This document shows positions 19,604 to 27,685 of a stretch of 42,320 nt of DNA, one piece after another. This DNA is from Chloroflexota bacterium (GTDB lineage: Bacteria > Chloroflexota > Limnocylindria > P2-11E), in NCBI GenBank assembly GCA_005881885.1, contig VBDX01000117.1, forward strand, positions 1-42,320, written 5' to 3'. The position numbers and the translations under genes were made by a program. The notes under the pieces were generated by a model that worked only from the letters and a program-made list of their open reading frames with translations, was not told where the DNA came from and searched no databases. The first letter of the stretch is position 1. Each line of letters opens with the position of its first letter.

Positions 19604-20202
19604 TAGAGCTGCTTGCGCACGACGGCGAAGCGCTCGAACTGCGCGCTCACGGCGAAACCCGCCCGCAGGTACATCTCGAGCGGGCCGGTGTGATTGTGGG
19701 CGGTCCACGGGATCTGATCCGCGTAAGGCCCGGATGGCAGAGCGGTGGTCGGATAGCCCTCCGCGATGCTGAGTCCATCTCGGCGGAAGCTTTCGCAGGC
19801 CGCATCGAGCAACGCGCTTGCGACGCCCTTGCCACGGTGATCCTTCGCCACGATGAAGCAGACCGTCGATCCCACGCGGTCCGCGTCATTCGCCGGCGTC
19901 TGCGCGATACGTCGGGGCATGGTGTACGCAAGCCGCGCCTTCGCATTGCACCAGCCAACGACCTTCCCGTCCGCGTACGCGAGCAAGCCTCGATGGCGGC
20001 CGCTCTGAATGAGATCGGTCACGAGCACGCGGTATCGCTCGCGCCGCTCTGGTCCCGACTCACCCTCGGGATCGGTGGGATCGTCCCAGAACCGGCAGTA
20101 ACACGCCGACCACCACGGGAAGTCGACGAAGGCGTCGCGGTCGAAGAACGCGAGGTAGTCCTCGAGTAGCGCGGGCGCGAGCTCGCGGATATCGAGCGTC
20201 AT
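19603..20202 (-). CDS. GNAT-family N-acetyltransferase
   Basis: 199 residues. The acetyl-CoA motif A is VCFIVAKDHRGKGVASALL, followed by a helix that ends in CESFRRDGL and the C-terminal GPLEMYLRAGFAV strand. The N-terminal WWSACYCRFW is a feature of a sub-branch of unknown target. Its ATG overlaps the TGA of the FAD oxidoreductase (ATGA), and its stop overlaps the hydrolase start, so three genes are coupled. The acceptor could be an antibiotic, amino acid or protein; the context does not tell. Confidence 0.83.
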   Translation of the reverse strand: MTLDIRELAPALLEDYLAFFDRDAFVDFPWWSACYCRFWDDPTDPEGESGPERRERYRVLVTDLIQSGRHRGLLAYADGKVVGWCNAKARLAYTMPRRIAQTPANDADRVGSTVCFIVAKDHRGKGVASALLDAACESFRRDGLSIAEGYPTTALPSGPYADQIPWTAHNHTGPLEMYLRAGFAVSAQFERFAVVRKQL

Positions 20203-21458
20203 TGCTCGGTCGTGGCCGTCGCCTTCGCGGGAAGCTCGGGCATGGCCAGGAGACTGAACACGCTTCCGCGGTCCGGGATCGGCGTGCGCTGGTGGATCAG
20301 CTCGAGAACTTTCTTGCGCCCCTTCATCTTGCCGACGAGGATCGCGCCGACGAGCCTGTCCCCGAGGAAGAAGAGCCGCTTGTAGTTGCGGCCCTCGTAA
20401 TCCACTTCTACGAGCGCCTCGGCCTCCGGCTCTTCCTCCGTGGTCACCCCCATGACCGAGATGTTCGAGTTGAACATGCCGGAGGCGTACGTCGGCACTT
20501 CGACGTATGGCTCTTTCGCGCCGAGCATGTTCTTGGCGACGTGCCGGCCGTGGTTGAGGGAGTTGTCCCAGGTCCCCATGCGGTGGTGCCGCTGTGAAAC
20601 GACGTCGTAGAACTCGGCGACGTCGCCGGCGGCCCAGACATCCGGGATGTTCGTGGCGAGGAACTCGTCGGTCAGCACACCCACGTTCGTCTCGAGCCCC
20701 GTGTCCGCGAAGACGTCGATGTTCATCGTCAGGCCAAGCCCGACACCGACCATATCCGCCGTCGCGGAGAAGTCCTTCGTGCCCGTGACTTTGGTCTGCC
20801 CGTTGATTGGCTCGAGCTTGTCGATCGCCTCGTCGTAATGGAGATGCACGCCGGCGTCGCGCGCGAGGAGCGTGATGACCTCGCCGCCTTCCTTGTCGAG
20901 GGCGCGCCGGAGGAACCAGGGGCCCCGCATGAGCCAGTGCGTCTCGAGCCCGCGATGGGCGAATGCCTCGGTGAGCTCGTATCCGATGAAGGAGCCGCCC
21001 AGCACGACCGCGACCTTGGACTCGGGGATCCGCGCGACCATGCCCTTGGCCTCGTCGAAGTACTGGAAGTTGAAGAGGTACTTCGCGCCCTCGGCCCCGG
21101 GCGCCTTCAGCGGATTCGGGCGCCCGCCGGTCGCGATGAGCAGCCGGTCATATGGGACCTCGCCGCCCGGCTCCATATGCAGCGTCTTCTCGTCGAAAGA
21201 GACCTGGTCGACCTTCGTCTCGAGCCGGAGGTCGATGCGATTCTTGACGTGCCATTCCATGTCCCGGACGTAGACGCGCTGCTCGAGAAGCACGCCGCGT
21301 AGGTAGCGCGGCAATGAGACGCGGTTGTAGAGCGTGTACGGCTCGTCGTCGATCATGAGGATCTCGCACGCCTCGTCGAGCTTACGGAGCTGCTCGGCGC
21401 AGTAGGTCCCGGCGGCACCGTTGCCGATGATCACGAAGCGCGTGGGCCGACTTCCCAT
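20199..21458 (-). CDS. FAD/NAD(P)-dependent pyridine nucleotide-disulfide-type oxidoreductase
   Basis: 419 residues. The FAD dinucleotide motif is VIIGNGAAGTYCAEQL near the N-terminus; the second (NAD) Rossmann motif is VVLGGSFIGYELTEAF; and the FAD ribityl contact is VWAAGDVAEF. There is no redox-active CxxxxC pair in the first domain, so it fits the class that includes rubredoxin or ferredoxin reductases and the FAD part of nitrite reductases. Electron partner unknown. First gene of a coupled run with GNAT and hydrolase genes; it starts 55 bp from the divergent MmcQ/YjbR pseudogene. Confidence 0.85.
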   Translation of the reverse strand: MGSRPTRFVIIGNGAAGTYCAEQLRKLDEACEILMIDDEPYTLYNRVSLPRYLRGVLLEQRVYVRDMEWHVKNRIDLRLETKVDQVSFDEKTLHMEPGGEVPYDRLLIATGGRPNPLKAPGAEGAKYLFNFQYFDEAKGMVARIPESKVAVVLGGSFIGYELTEAFAHRGLETHWLMRGPWFLRRALDKEGGEVITLLARDAGVHLHYDEAIDKLEPINGQTKVTGTKDFSATADMVGVGLGLTMNIDVFADTGLETNVGVLTDEFLATNIPDVWAAGDVAEFYDVVSQRHHRMGTWDNSLNHGRHVAKNMLGAKEPYVEVPTYASGMFNSNISVMGVTTEEEPEAEALVEVDYEGRNYKRLFFLGDRLVGAILVGKMKGRKKVLELIHQRTPIPDRGSVFSLLAMPELPAKATATTEQ

Positions 21459-21513
21459 CTTCGCCAGTTTGGCCGAAGGGCTCGTCGGTTGCTCGCGGCG
21501 TCAGACTGGGGTC

Positions 21514-21893
21514 GTGCCGAAGCGGATCAGCAAGAGCGCGGTGCTCGCGCGGGTGCGCCGGATCTGCCTCGCTCGACCTGGGACGACGGAACGCGCGAGC
21601 CACGGTGCGCCAACGTTCTTCGTGCGGGACAAGAAATCGTTCGTCACCTATGTGGACGACCACCACGGTGATGGACGTCTCGCGCTCTGGTGCGCGTGCC
21701 CGCCAGGCATGCGCGAGGGCCTCGTGAAGGCGAACCCGGAGGCGTACTTGTGCCGCCGTACGTCGGCTATCTGGGATGGATCGGCGTGCGCCTCGATCGC
21801 GGGCTCAGCTGGGACGAGATTGAGCGGGTCATCCGAGATGCGTACGTCGCGGTGGCCCCAAAGAATCTTTCATCCCGCATCGTATCTGGGTGA
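21514..21893 (+). pseudogene. MmcQ/YjbR-family gene with a one-base frameshift
   Basis: From the GTG at 21514 the frame reads RRICLARPGTTERASHG, KKSFVTYVDDHHGDGR and LWCACPPGMREGLVKANPEAY, typical of MmcQ/YjbR (DUF419, CyaY-like DNA-binding fold). At about 21748 it loses the family pattern. The next frame continues it exactly with VPPYVGYLGWIGVRLDRG and AYVAVAPKNL, ending at TGA 21893. Restoring one base, for example TTCGTG for TTGTG, gives 126 residues, the normal size. It is a recent lesion or a base-calling error; the downstream reading frame is still intact. It lies 25 bp before the tRNA gene. Confidence 0.8.
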
Positions 21894-21918
21894 TCAGGTC
21901 ATCTCTAAACTTGTACGC

Positions 21919-21991
21919 GCCGGCGTAGTCCAACGGCAGAGACGACTCCCTTAAGAGGAGTTCAGTGCGGGTTCGAATCCCGCCGCCGGCA
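21919..21991 (+). tRNA. Class-I tRNA with apparent UAA anticodon
   Basis: A full cloverleaf: acceptor GCCGGCG (21919-21925) with CGCCGGC (21984-21990), T8-A9, a D arm of 3-4 bp with a GG loop, anticodon stem ACTCC (21945-21949) with GGAGT (21957-21961), a 5-base variable loop, and T arm GCGGG-TTCGAAT-CCCGC (21967-21983). Discriminator A91; CCA is not encoded. The anticodon loop is CTTAAGA, so positions 34-36 are TAA. That reads Leu UUA, yet bacterial tRNA-Leu is class II with a long variable arm, which is absent here. So the charged amino acid is uncertain. The stop of the convergent cupin gene abuts the 3' end. Confidence 0.85.
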
Positions 21992-22762
21992 CTAGTCCGC
22001 AGGTCCCGCCACGTTCACGACGAGCTCGCCGTCTCCCGAGCGGATGACCACGATCTCGGACTCCTCGAACCCGTCGTTGCCCTCGCGGTGGATCTCTCCG
22101 CGGGGCACGTAGATGCAGTCGCCGGGCCCTGCATGAAGGGTCGTCTTGCCACCCGGACCGCACTCGAGCTGCACGGCGCCCCTGACCACGTAGATCACCG
22201 ATTCGTGCGTCCCGTGGTGGTGCCATCCCGAGAACCGGCCGGGCTCAGTGAACACGACCCCGGCCCAAAGGGCGGGCGTGCGCAGCGCTTCCTCACGGAC
22301 CATCCCCGCGGTCTGCCCGGTCTGGCGATGCCGATCGCTCGGCCGGATGATGCGCGCTTTCTGCTCGGTCGTTCCGTCTTCCTCCTCGGCCTCCCAGCGT
22401 TCGTGTTGGACATGCAGCTGGGCCCCCCGCCGCGCGATCCAGTTCCGAATGCGCTCGCGCGCCGCAGCGTCCGTCGGCAGCTGGACGGTGTGACGATGGC
22501 GGTTGGCGCACTCAAGCGTCACCTGCCCGTCATCCTCGGCGAGAGGCGTCATGGGCAGACCGCACCGCTCGCATTCGCGCGTGGCGTCCGACAGAAGCTC
22601 GCTCAAGTGCCGGCCGATCTCCTTGAGACCGATGCGTTCCGCCGCTCCCTCCCGTACACTACGTACATCCGCTGCGGCAACTGGCCGCGGCGCCTTTTCG
22701 CCCCGGGCCGCTGGTCCGCGGCAAACCCATGGAAAGGACGACCGATCGCCCAATGCGGCCAT
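21992..22762 (-). CDS. Zinc-ribbon/cupin protein
   Basis: Up to 256 residues. The C-terminal half (about 137-256) is a single cupin: WHHHGTHESVIYVVRG holds the metal-binding histidines and Glu187, and PRGEIHREGN the last His225. The N-terminal part has CERCG (64-67), ECANRH (Cys85) and a coiled helix, so it looks like a zinc ribbon fused to the cupin. No in-frame ATG, GTG or TTG lies between the ATG at 22762 and Met71, so the full start overlaps the divergent rpsF by a few bases; a start at an ATC or further down cannot be excluded. Small-molecule ligand unknown. Its stop touches the tRNA. Confidence 0.72.
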   Translation of the reverse strand: MAALGDRSSFPWVCRGPAARGEKAPRPVAAADVRSVREGAAERIGLKEIGRHLSELLSDATRECERCGLPMTPLAEDDGQVTLECANRHRHTVQLPTDAAARERIRNWIARRGAQLHVQHERWEAEEEDGTTEQKARIIRPSDRHRQTGQTAGMVREEALRTPALWAGVVFTEPGRFSGWHHHGTHESVIYVVRGAVQLECGPGGKTTLHAGPGDCIYVPRGEIHREGNDGFEESEIVVIRSGDGELVVNVAGPAD

Positions 22763-23040
22763 ACGAGCTCATGTATCTCTGTCCCCCCACCGTCGACGAG
22801 GAGCGCCTCGGCGCGGTCAGCGAGCGAATCCAGCAGGCCATCGCCACCCTCGGCGGGAAGGTGGAGAAGGTCGTACCCCTCATCAAGCGGCGCCTTGCGT
22901 ACGAGGTCGCGCACCACCGCGACGGGCAGTACGGCGTGGTCGAATTCGCGCTCCCGCCAGCGCAGGCGCGCGAGCTCGAGCGCACCATCCGCCTCACGGA
23001 AGATATCCTCCGCCACCTCGTGGTGAGAAGGGACGAGTGA
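22753..23040 (+). CDS. rpsF: 30S ribosomal protein S6
   Basis: 95 residues of S6, a beta-alpha-beta protein that binds 16S rRNA together with S18. MRPYELMYLCPP is the normal S6 opening; KVEKVVPLIKRRLAYEV and QYGVVEFALPPAQ complete the pattern. An in-frame ATG at 22729 would add eight residues, but no clear ribosome-binding site favours it. It is the first gene of the usual rpsF-ssb-rpsR group, with a 4-bp gap to ssb. Divergent from the zinc-ribbon/cupin gene, with possible 5' overlap. Confidence 0.93.
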   Translation: MRPYELMYLCPPTVDEERLGAVSERIQQAIATLGGKVEKVVPLIKRRLAYEVAHHRDGQYGVVEFALPPAQARELERTIRLTEDILRHLVVRRDE

Positions 23041-23044
23041 CATC

Positions 23045-23470
23045 GTGGCATCAGTGAGCAGGATCATCATCATCGGCAACGTTGGGCGCGACCCGGAGCT
23101 CCGGATGACGCCGAATGGCCGTCCGGTCTGCGAGTTCAGCGTTGCCGTCAACCGCGTCACCGGCCGGTCCGACGGCGGGGACCGTCAGGAGCAGACCGAC
23201 TGGTACCGCGTCAGCTGCTGGTCGCAGCTCGCTGAGCGGGCGCAGCAGTTCATCACCAAAGGCCGCCTCGTCTACATCGAGGGGCGCTTCACGCCCCGCA
23301 CGTACACCGACCGCGAGGGCAAGGAACGGATGAGCCTCGACATCAGCGCGAACGACTTCCAGATGCTCGATCCGCGTCCGGACCGCGGCATGGCCGCCAG
23401 CGATGCGTCGACCCAGTCTCGCGGGACCGAGAGCGACAAGACCTTCGATCCCGACGAGATCCCGTTCTAG
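23045..23470 (+). CDS. ssb: Single-stranded DNA-binding protein
   Basis: 141 residues: an OB fold (about 1-108; RIIIIGNVGRDPELRMTPNG, TDWYRVSCWSQLAERAQQFI, YIEGRFTPRTYTDREGKER) and a short flexible tail. The final residues DPDEIPF form the acidic tip that recruits repair and replication proteins. It coats single-stranded DNA in replication, recombination and repair. GTG start at 23045, 4 bp after rpsF. The 9-bp gap to rpsR supports a single operon. Confidence 0.95.
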   Translation: MASVSRIIIIGNVGRDPELRMTPNGRPVCEFSVAVNRVTGRSDGGDRQEQTDWYRVSCWSQLAERAQQFITKGRLVYIEGRFTPRTYTDREGKERMSLDISANDFQMLDPRPDRGMAASDASTQSRGTESDKTFDPDEIPF

Positions 23471-23479
23471 GAGCGGCGG

Positions 23480-24007
23480 ATGGCCCAAGAGACCTCACCG
23501 AGCTCAGAGGGCGGGACCCGCTCGGGACCGCCCCGCAGCGGCCCGCGCCGGGACGGACCGTCCGGCGGGGGCGGCAGCGGCGGTCGCTACGGCGGGCCCC
23601 CCGGGCTGCGACGCCCCCGCCGCAAGGTCTGCACGTTCTGCGTCGACAAAGTGCAGCGCATCGACTACAAGGACGTCGGCCGTATTCGCCGGTACATCAG
23701 CGATCGGGGCAAGATCGACCCGCGACGCAAGAGCGGCACATGCGCCAAGCACCAGCGCATGCTCACCACCGCGCTCAAGCGCGCGCGCCTCATGGCGATG
23801 CTGCCGTACACCGCCGACCACGTGCGCGGGTTGATGTCGCCGCAGGCCCGCGCGATGGCGGGTGGCCCGCCGCCGCCCAAGCCGGAGCGTCCGCCGTTCC
23901 GGCCCGCGGGGGAGTTCCGTCCGGCGGGCGCTCCGCCGCGTCCGGCGCCGGCACCGCAGCCGACTGCGCCGGTACCCCCGCCCCAACCTCCGGCGAACGA
24001 GGGCTAG
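23480..24007 (+). CDS. rpsR: 30S ribosomal protein S18 with long N- and C-terminal extensions
   Basis: 175 residues, about twice the usual S18. The core (about 48-112) keeps [27 protein letters not shown] and [16 protein letters not shown]. Cys51, Cys54, Cys88 and His91 form the zinc-binding version of S18. The first 47 residues are rich in Gly, Arg and Ser, and the last 60 are rich in Pro, Arg and Ala, so both ends are probably disordered. The initiation ATG at 23480 follows GGAGCGGCGG. It ends in a 4-bp overlap with the convergent membrane protein gene. Confidence 0.9.
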   Translation: MAQETSPSSEGGTRSGPPRSGPRRDGPSGGGGSGGRYGGPPGLRRPRRKVCTFCVDKVQRIDYKDVGRIRRYISDRGKIDPRRKSGTCAKHQRMLTTALKRARLMAMLPYTADHVRGLMSPQARAMAGGPPPPKPERPPFRPAGEFRPAGAPPRPAPAPQPTAPVPPPQPPANEG

Positions 24008-24639
24008 CGCGGAAGGAGCGGCGCGCCGCTCAGGACGTACGGGACCCCGAAGACCGCGATCGCCATCAGGATGATCACCAGGATCGCGATGAAAGTCTTC
24101 GCGCCTGGGCTCGTCCAGGCGTGACCCGCGGCGGTGCCCGCCACCGTACCCATCGTGACCATCGGATACGGGTAGAAGAACAGGAGCGCCAGCCCGATCA
24201 GATACCCGATGGCGAGGACGATCGCGTTCGTCGGGATCCGTCCCGACTTGAGCGGCAAGTAGATCACGGCGGCGATGATCGCCGGCACGAGGACGAAGAT
24301 CGTACCCGTTGCCACGAGGCCGGGGATCGCGCTCGCGAGCGTCGATCCCGCGGTGGCAGGGAAGAAAACCGCGTCGATAGGAACAGCGACGCCGACGCCA
24401 AGGGCGAGGCCGATCGTGTAGAGGGTCGTCGGGATCAGGCTTCGCCCGGACCAACGATTAGTGGCCCAGCTCCAGCCCCAGAGGATCGCGATCGGCACGA
24501 GGATCTCCGTTGCAGCGAGGGCGCCGTTCCCACTGAGCGCGAACGGCCCGACCGGCGGGATGAGAGAGCCGTAATGCTCGAGTGCCACGAAGCCGGCCGC
24601 GATCAGGATGCCCGCGATGAGTCCGGTGATAAAGCTCAT
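24004..24639 (-). CDS. Multi-pass membrane protein of unknown function
   Basis: 211 residues with about five to six hydrophobic segments, for example [74 protein letters not shown] and [20 protein letters not shown] find no transporter or enzyme motif. ATG start at 24639; no obvious ribosome-binding site is visible. Overlaps the 3' end of rpsR by 4 bp, and its own promoter must lie in the 91-bp gap after the small secreted protein gene. Confidence 0.7.
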   Translation of the reverse strand: MSFITGLIAGILIAAGFVALEHYGSLIPPVGPFALSGNGALAATEILVPIAILWGWSWATNRWSGRSLIPTTLYTIGLALGVGVAVPIDAVFFPATAGSTLASAIPGLVATGTIFVLVPAIIAAVIYLPLKSGRIPTNAIVLAIGYLIGLALLFFYPYPMVTMGTVAGTAAGHAWTSPGAKTFIAILVIILMAIAVFGVPYVLSGAPLLPR

Positions 24640-24730
24640 GCCGGCGAATCCTACGGAATGCGGGAGGCCGGCGAGCCCACCTGCTCACCAGCCTCCGCGT
24701 GGAGTTGGGGGTGGTTTTGTGGTAGTCGGG

Positions 24731-25045
24731 TCAGAGAAGCAACCGCTCGGCATGGTCGGCGCGCCTGACGCCGGTCGCCGGCGCAGCGTCACCGGTCGCG
24801 CTGAAAGCGAAACGGAGAGTGGCCCACTCGTCGTCGATCGGCGCCACCGCGTAGGTATCGGGAGCGACCGCTTCGTTGATGAAGACGAGGCGGGCGTTGG
24901 CGCCGCCGCCCCAGACGATCATGGCCGTGCTGCGGGTCGCGCCGTGCATGATGCCGTCGTCCGCGCGGTACGCCGCCAGAACACCGGACGCGGTCGCGAG
25001 AAGCGCGATCGAGCCCAAAGTGACGGCCAGAGCGAGCCTTCCCAC
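24731..25045 (-). CDS. Small secreted protein
   Basis: 104 residues. GTG start at 25045 with an ideal AAGGAGGT five bases upstream. The N-terminal GRLALAVTLGSIALLATASGVLAAYRA is a signal peptide; the remainder (TAMIVWGGGANARLVFINEAVAPDTYAV) looks like a small beta-rich domain of a kind I do not recognise. The mature domain has no cysteine, so no disulfide is expected. The 253 bp upstream, to the ferredoxin-oxidoreductase beta gene, hold no other gene. Confidence 0.72.
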   Translation of the reverse strand: MGRLALAVTLGSIALLATASGVLAAYRADDGIMHGATRSTAMIVWGGGANARLVFINEAVAPDTYAVAPIDDEWATLRFAFSATGDAAPATGVRRADHAERLLL

Positions 25046-25298
25046 ATCGGACCTCCTTCGTAGTCGGAGGCAACGTACGACCCTCGCCAGGGCAAGGCGA
25101 CCATCCGCTTGACGCGCGCGACGTTGCCGTCTTACACGGCGTTATGTATCCGGCGATGCGCTGGGCAGTGCTAGCGGGTCGGGGCGCGGTGATCGCCGGC
25201 GTCGGCGATGGTATCTGGACATGATCCTCGACTCATGTCCGGGAACCAAGAGACCGACCCTCGCGGGCCGGCCTCTTGTCGCCAGCGGAGGACCGCTG

Positions 25299-26345
25299 CT
25301 ACGCGCTCTTCTGCTCGTGCAGCGCTTTCTTATCGATCTTGAGGATGGCCTGGTCCTTCGCCGGGACGGTGAAGGGGATGACCCCCGGAACGAGCCACTC
25401 GGTCCACATCTTGTCGACCTCGGCCTGGAAGTGCTCCACGTCCTCGTCGATGAAGTGAGCGAAGCGGCCCTGGCGCTTCAGGTACTCGTACACCGGCTTG
25501 CGCTTCTTGCGGCCCTCGGCGATCTGCCGCGTCGGACCGGTGAGGTTGCACACGCCGTCGATGACCTCGTAGAGCGGCCAGATCCCGCACTCGACGGCGA
25601 GATGGCCGAGCTCCTGGCTGTACTGCGGGTGGTAGTCCCATCCTTTCGGGCAGGGGTCGAGCGTGTGGACGAACGTCGGGCCGCCGAGCTCGAGGGCCTT
25701 GCGGATCTTGTTCATAAGGTCGACCGCGTACGCCGCGCATCCCGCCGCGATGTACCGCGACTCCGGGTGGCCCGCGGCGAGCATGCCCGGCACGTTCTTC
25801 TTCCAACGGGTGTGCATGAGGCGCTTCTTGCTGCCGCTCGGGGAGAACGTGGTTACCGCGCCGTACGGCGTCTGACTCGAGAGCTGGATGTCGGTGTTTG
25901 CGTAGCTCTCGTTGTCATAGAGGAGAACGAGGCAGTTGTATTCCTTGTGCGTCAAGGTCGCGGAGATGGCACCGATGCCCATGTCCGCTCCGCCGCCGTC
26001 ACCACAAAAGGCGATGACGTTGATCTTCTCGTTCTTGAGCTTGCCCTTGCGCATCAGGACCTTGAGCCCTGCGGCGGTGCCGAGCGCCGCGGAGCCGGAG
26101 GCGCCGAGCTGGGTGTGCATCCATGGCACGACCCAGGGCGTCGTGTAGTAGGTCGTGTTCGCGACGTACATGCAGCCGGTCGAGCCGAGCACGATCGTGC
26201 GCGGCCCCGCGGCTTTCACCATGTGCCGCATCACGAGCGCCGACTCGCAGCCCTGGCAGGTGCGGTGGCCGGAGACGAAGAGCTCGTCATAGGGGACGTC
26301 CTTGACACCCTTGATCTGGGGGAGCGTGGTCGTTTCGACTGCCAT
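25299..26345 (-). CDS. 2-oxoacid:ferredoxin oxidoreductase beta subunit (thiamine diphosphate), oxalate-type candidate
   Basis: 348 residues. Binds thiamine diphosphate and one [4Fe-4S] cluster. The ThDP motif is GDGGGADMG (from Gly115) with Asn145 in LLYDNES. Cluster cysteines are Cys30 and Cys33 (HRTCQGCES), Cys58 (GSTGCMY) and Cys232 (DPCPKGW). The last gene of the regulator-gamma/delta-alpha-beta operon, 11 bp after alpha. The order gamma(delta)-alpha-beta and separate subunits match the oxalate oxidoreductase operon of Moorella. Substrate identity rests on the alpha subunit; pyruvate or another 2-oxoacid cannot be excluded from the beta sequence alone. Confidence 0.88.
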   Translation of the reverse strand: MAVETTTLPQIKGVKDVPYDELFVSGHRTCQGCESALVMRHMVKAAGPRTIVLGSTGCMYVANTTYYTTPWVVPWMHTQLGASGSAALGTAAGLKVLMRKGKLKNEKINVIAFCGDGGGADMGIGAISATLTHKEYNCLVLLYDNESYANTDIQLSSQTPYGAVTTFSPSGSKKRLMHTRWKKNVPGMLAAGHPESRYIAAGCAAYAVDLMNKIRKALELGGPTFVHTLDPCPKGWDYHPQYSQELGHLAVECGIWPLYEVIDGVCNLTGPTRQIAEGRKKRKPVYEYLKRQGRFAHFIDEDVEHFQAEVDKMWTEWLVPGVIPFTVPAKDQAILKIDKKALHEQKSA

Positions 26346-26356
26346 CTCTTGCCTCC

Positions 26357-27589
26357 TTAAGCCCGCACGCCGATCCAGTGAGTCGTGTCACCGGACTTGA
26401 GGTCGCCGCTTGCGGCGGCTTTGGTCTTCTCGAAGATCTCCTGTGCCATTGGCTGCTCGATCTCGCGACCGCCGAGGCCGGCGATGAACCCGACGACGAC
26501 CGGCCGCTTCGGCTGCGAGTAGAGCGCGGAGCGAACCTCGTTGTACAGGACCCCGCCGTAGTACGGCGAGCCGAACGAGTAGTCGCGGTCGATGACGCCG
26601 ACCGCCTTGAAGCGCGAGAGGCTCCTCACGATCTCGGCGGTCGCGAATGGCCGGAACCACTTAAGCCGCACGAGGCCGACCTTGTGGCCTTCCTTGCGCA
26701 GGCGACGGATCGCGACCCTCATCGGCAGCGCGAGCGTGCCCTGGCCGAAGAAGACGAACTCCGCGTCGTCGGTCATGTACTCGTCCAGGAACGGGCTCTC
26801 CCCGCCGCGGCCGAAGAGCCGTTTGAAGTCGGCGTGCGCCTCGCGGATGACGGTCTCGGCCTTCCGCATCGCCTGGTCGTTCTGCATGCGGATCTCCATG
26901 AGCCAGTCCTGGTCGACCTGCGGCGCGATGGTGATGGGGTTGTCCGGGTGGAGCAGGCGATCACCCAGGTCGAAGGGCGGGAGGAACTTGTCCACCGCGG
27001 CCTGCGTTGGGATCTTCACGATCTGCTGCGAATGGGTGAGGAAGGCGCCATCCAGCCCGATGGCGACCGGGAGCGACACGCGCTTGTCCTCGCCGACTCG
27101 CCACGCCATGAGTGCGAGATCGAGCGCCTCTTGCGCGGTCTCGGCCCAAGGCAGGAGCCAGCCGAGGTCGCGGACCGCGAGCGAATCGTTGTGCTCCGTG
27201 CCGAACGCGCCGGGGTCGTCGAGCGCACGGTTCCCGCAGATCGCGACGACCGGGAGCCTTAAGCCCGCGGTCACGGCGATCGCCTCGAACGCGTAGAACC
27301 AGCCCACGCCGGACGAGCCCACGAACACGCGCGACCCTACGGCGCAGGCGTGCTTCACGATCTCGAACTGGCTGTGCTCGCCGTCGGCGACGATGTACTC
27401 GACGTCCATCTTGCCGTTGGCGATGAGCTTCGCCGCTGCCTGCATCACGCCGTCATATGGACGGATGGGGTACGCCGCCATGACGTCGACGTCGGCGAGG
27501 CGGATGGCCTCGGCGATCGCCTCGCAACCCGTCGCGAGCTGCTCGGTCTCGACGTCGCTTGATTCGCGCGGCTTGACTTCGACGGCCAT
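26357..27589 (-). CDS. 2-oxoacid:ferredoxin oxidoreductase alpha subunit with oxalate-type motif
   Basis: 410 residues. The substrate-facing motif is YPIRPYDGVM (residues 40-49); pyruvate enzymes have YPITPSS here, with Thr contacting the substrate. From the described Moorella oxalate oxidoreductase, Arg at this place recognises the second carboxylate, and YPIRPYD is its signature. Arg120 (ICGNRAL) would be the second conserved arginine. The C-terminal domain (VFFGQGTLALP, GLVRLKWFRPFATAEIV) is that of the family. I infer oxalate + ferredoxin + 2 CoA-free steps to CO2 (EC 1.2.7.10) rather than pyruvate, with moderate certainty. The ATG directly follows the TAA of a putative small intercistronic open frame. 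Confidence 0.85.
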   Translation of the reverse strand: MAVEVKPRESSDVETEQLATGCEAIAEAIRLADVDVMAAYPIRPYDGVMQAAAKLIANGKMDVEYIVADGEHSQFEIVKHACAVGSRVFVGSSGVGWFYAFEAIAVTAGLRLPVVAICGNRALDDPGAFGTEHNDSLAVRDLGWLLPWAETAQEALDLALMAWRVGEDKRVSLPVAIGLDGAFLTHSQQIVKIPTQAAVDKFLPPFDLGDRLLHPDNPITIAPQVDQDWLMEIRMQNDQAMRKAETVIREAHADFKRLFGRGGESPFLDEYMTDDAEFVFFGQGTLALPMRVAIRRLRKEGHKVGLVRLKWFRPFATAEIVRSLSRFKAVGVIDRDYSFGSPYYGGVLYNEVRSALYSQPKRPVVVGFIAGLGGREIEQPMAQEIFEKTKAAASGDLKSGDTTHWIGVRA

Positions 27590-27685
27590 TTACTCCTGCT
27601 CCTCGCGCTCGGCCTGCGGCCTCGCCGCCCGCTCCGCTGCCCTCGGACTCGCTCCTCGCGGGAGACCCGCTCGTCGCTCGTTCAT
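27590..27685 (-). CDS. Possible 31-residue intercistronic peptide (MNERR...PRGA)
   Basis: ATG at 27685 overlaps the TGA of the gamma-delta gene (ATGA) and the frame ends in TAA touching the alpha ATG (TAAATG). The peptide begins MNERRAGLPRGASP and is rich in Arg, Ala and Glu. A second gap in the window, before the BMP-system ATPase, encodes a frame beginning MNERRTVQPRGAKP at the corresponding place. The shared DNA (see the repeat) could alone account for this; synonymous change is limited. Treat as a translation-coupling device or a real micro-protein only if peptide or ribosome data support it. Confidence 0.25.
   Translation of the reverse strand: MNERRAGLPRGASPRAAERAARPQAEREEQE
27649..27685 (-). 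repeat. Copy 1 of a 37-bp intercistronic repeat
   Basis: On the minus strand it opens ATGAACGAGCGACGA and closes CCGCGAGGAGCGA. It is identical to the copy at 34934-34970 at 32 of 37 positions, with no gaps. Both copies lie between two genes of one operon. Confidence 0.55.
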
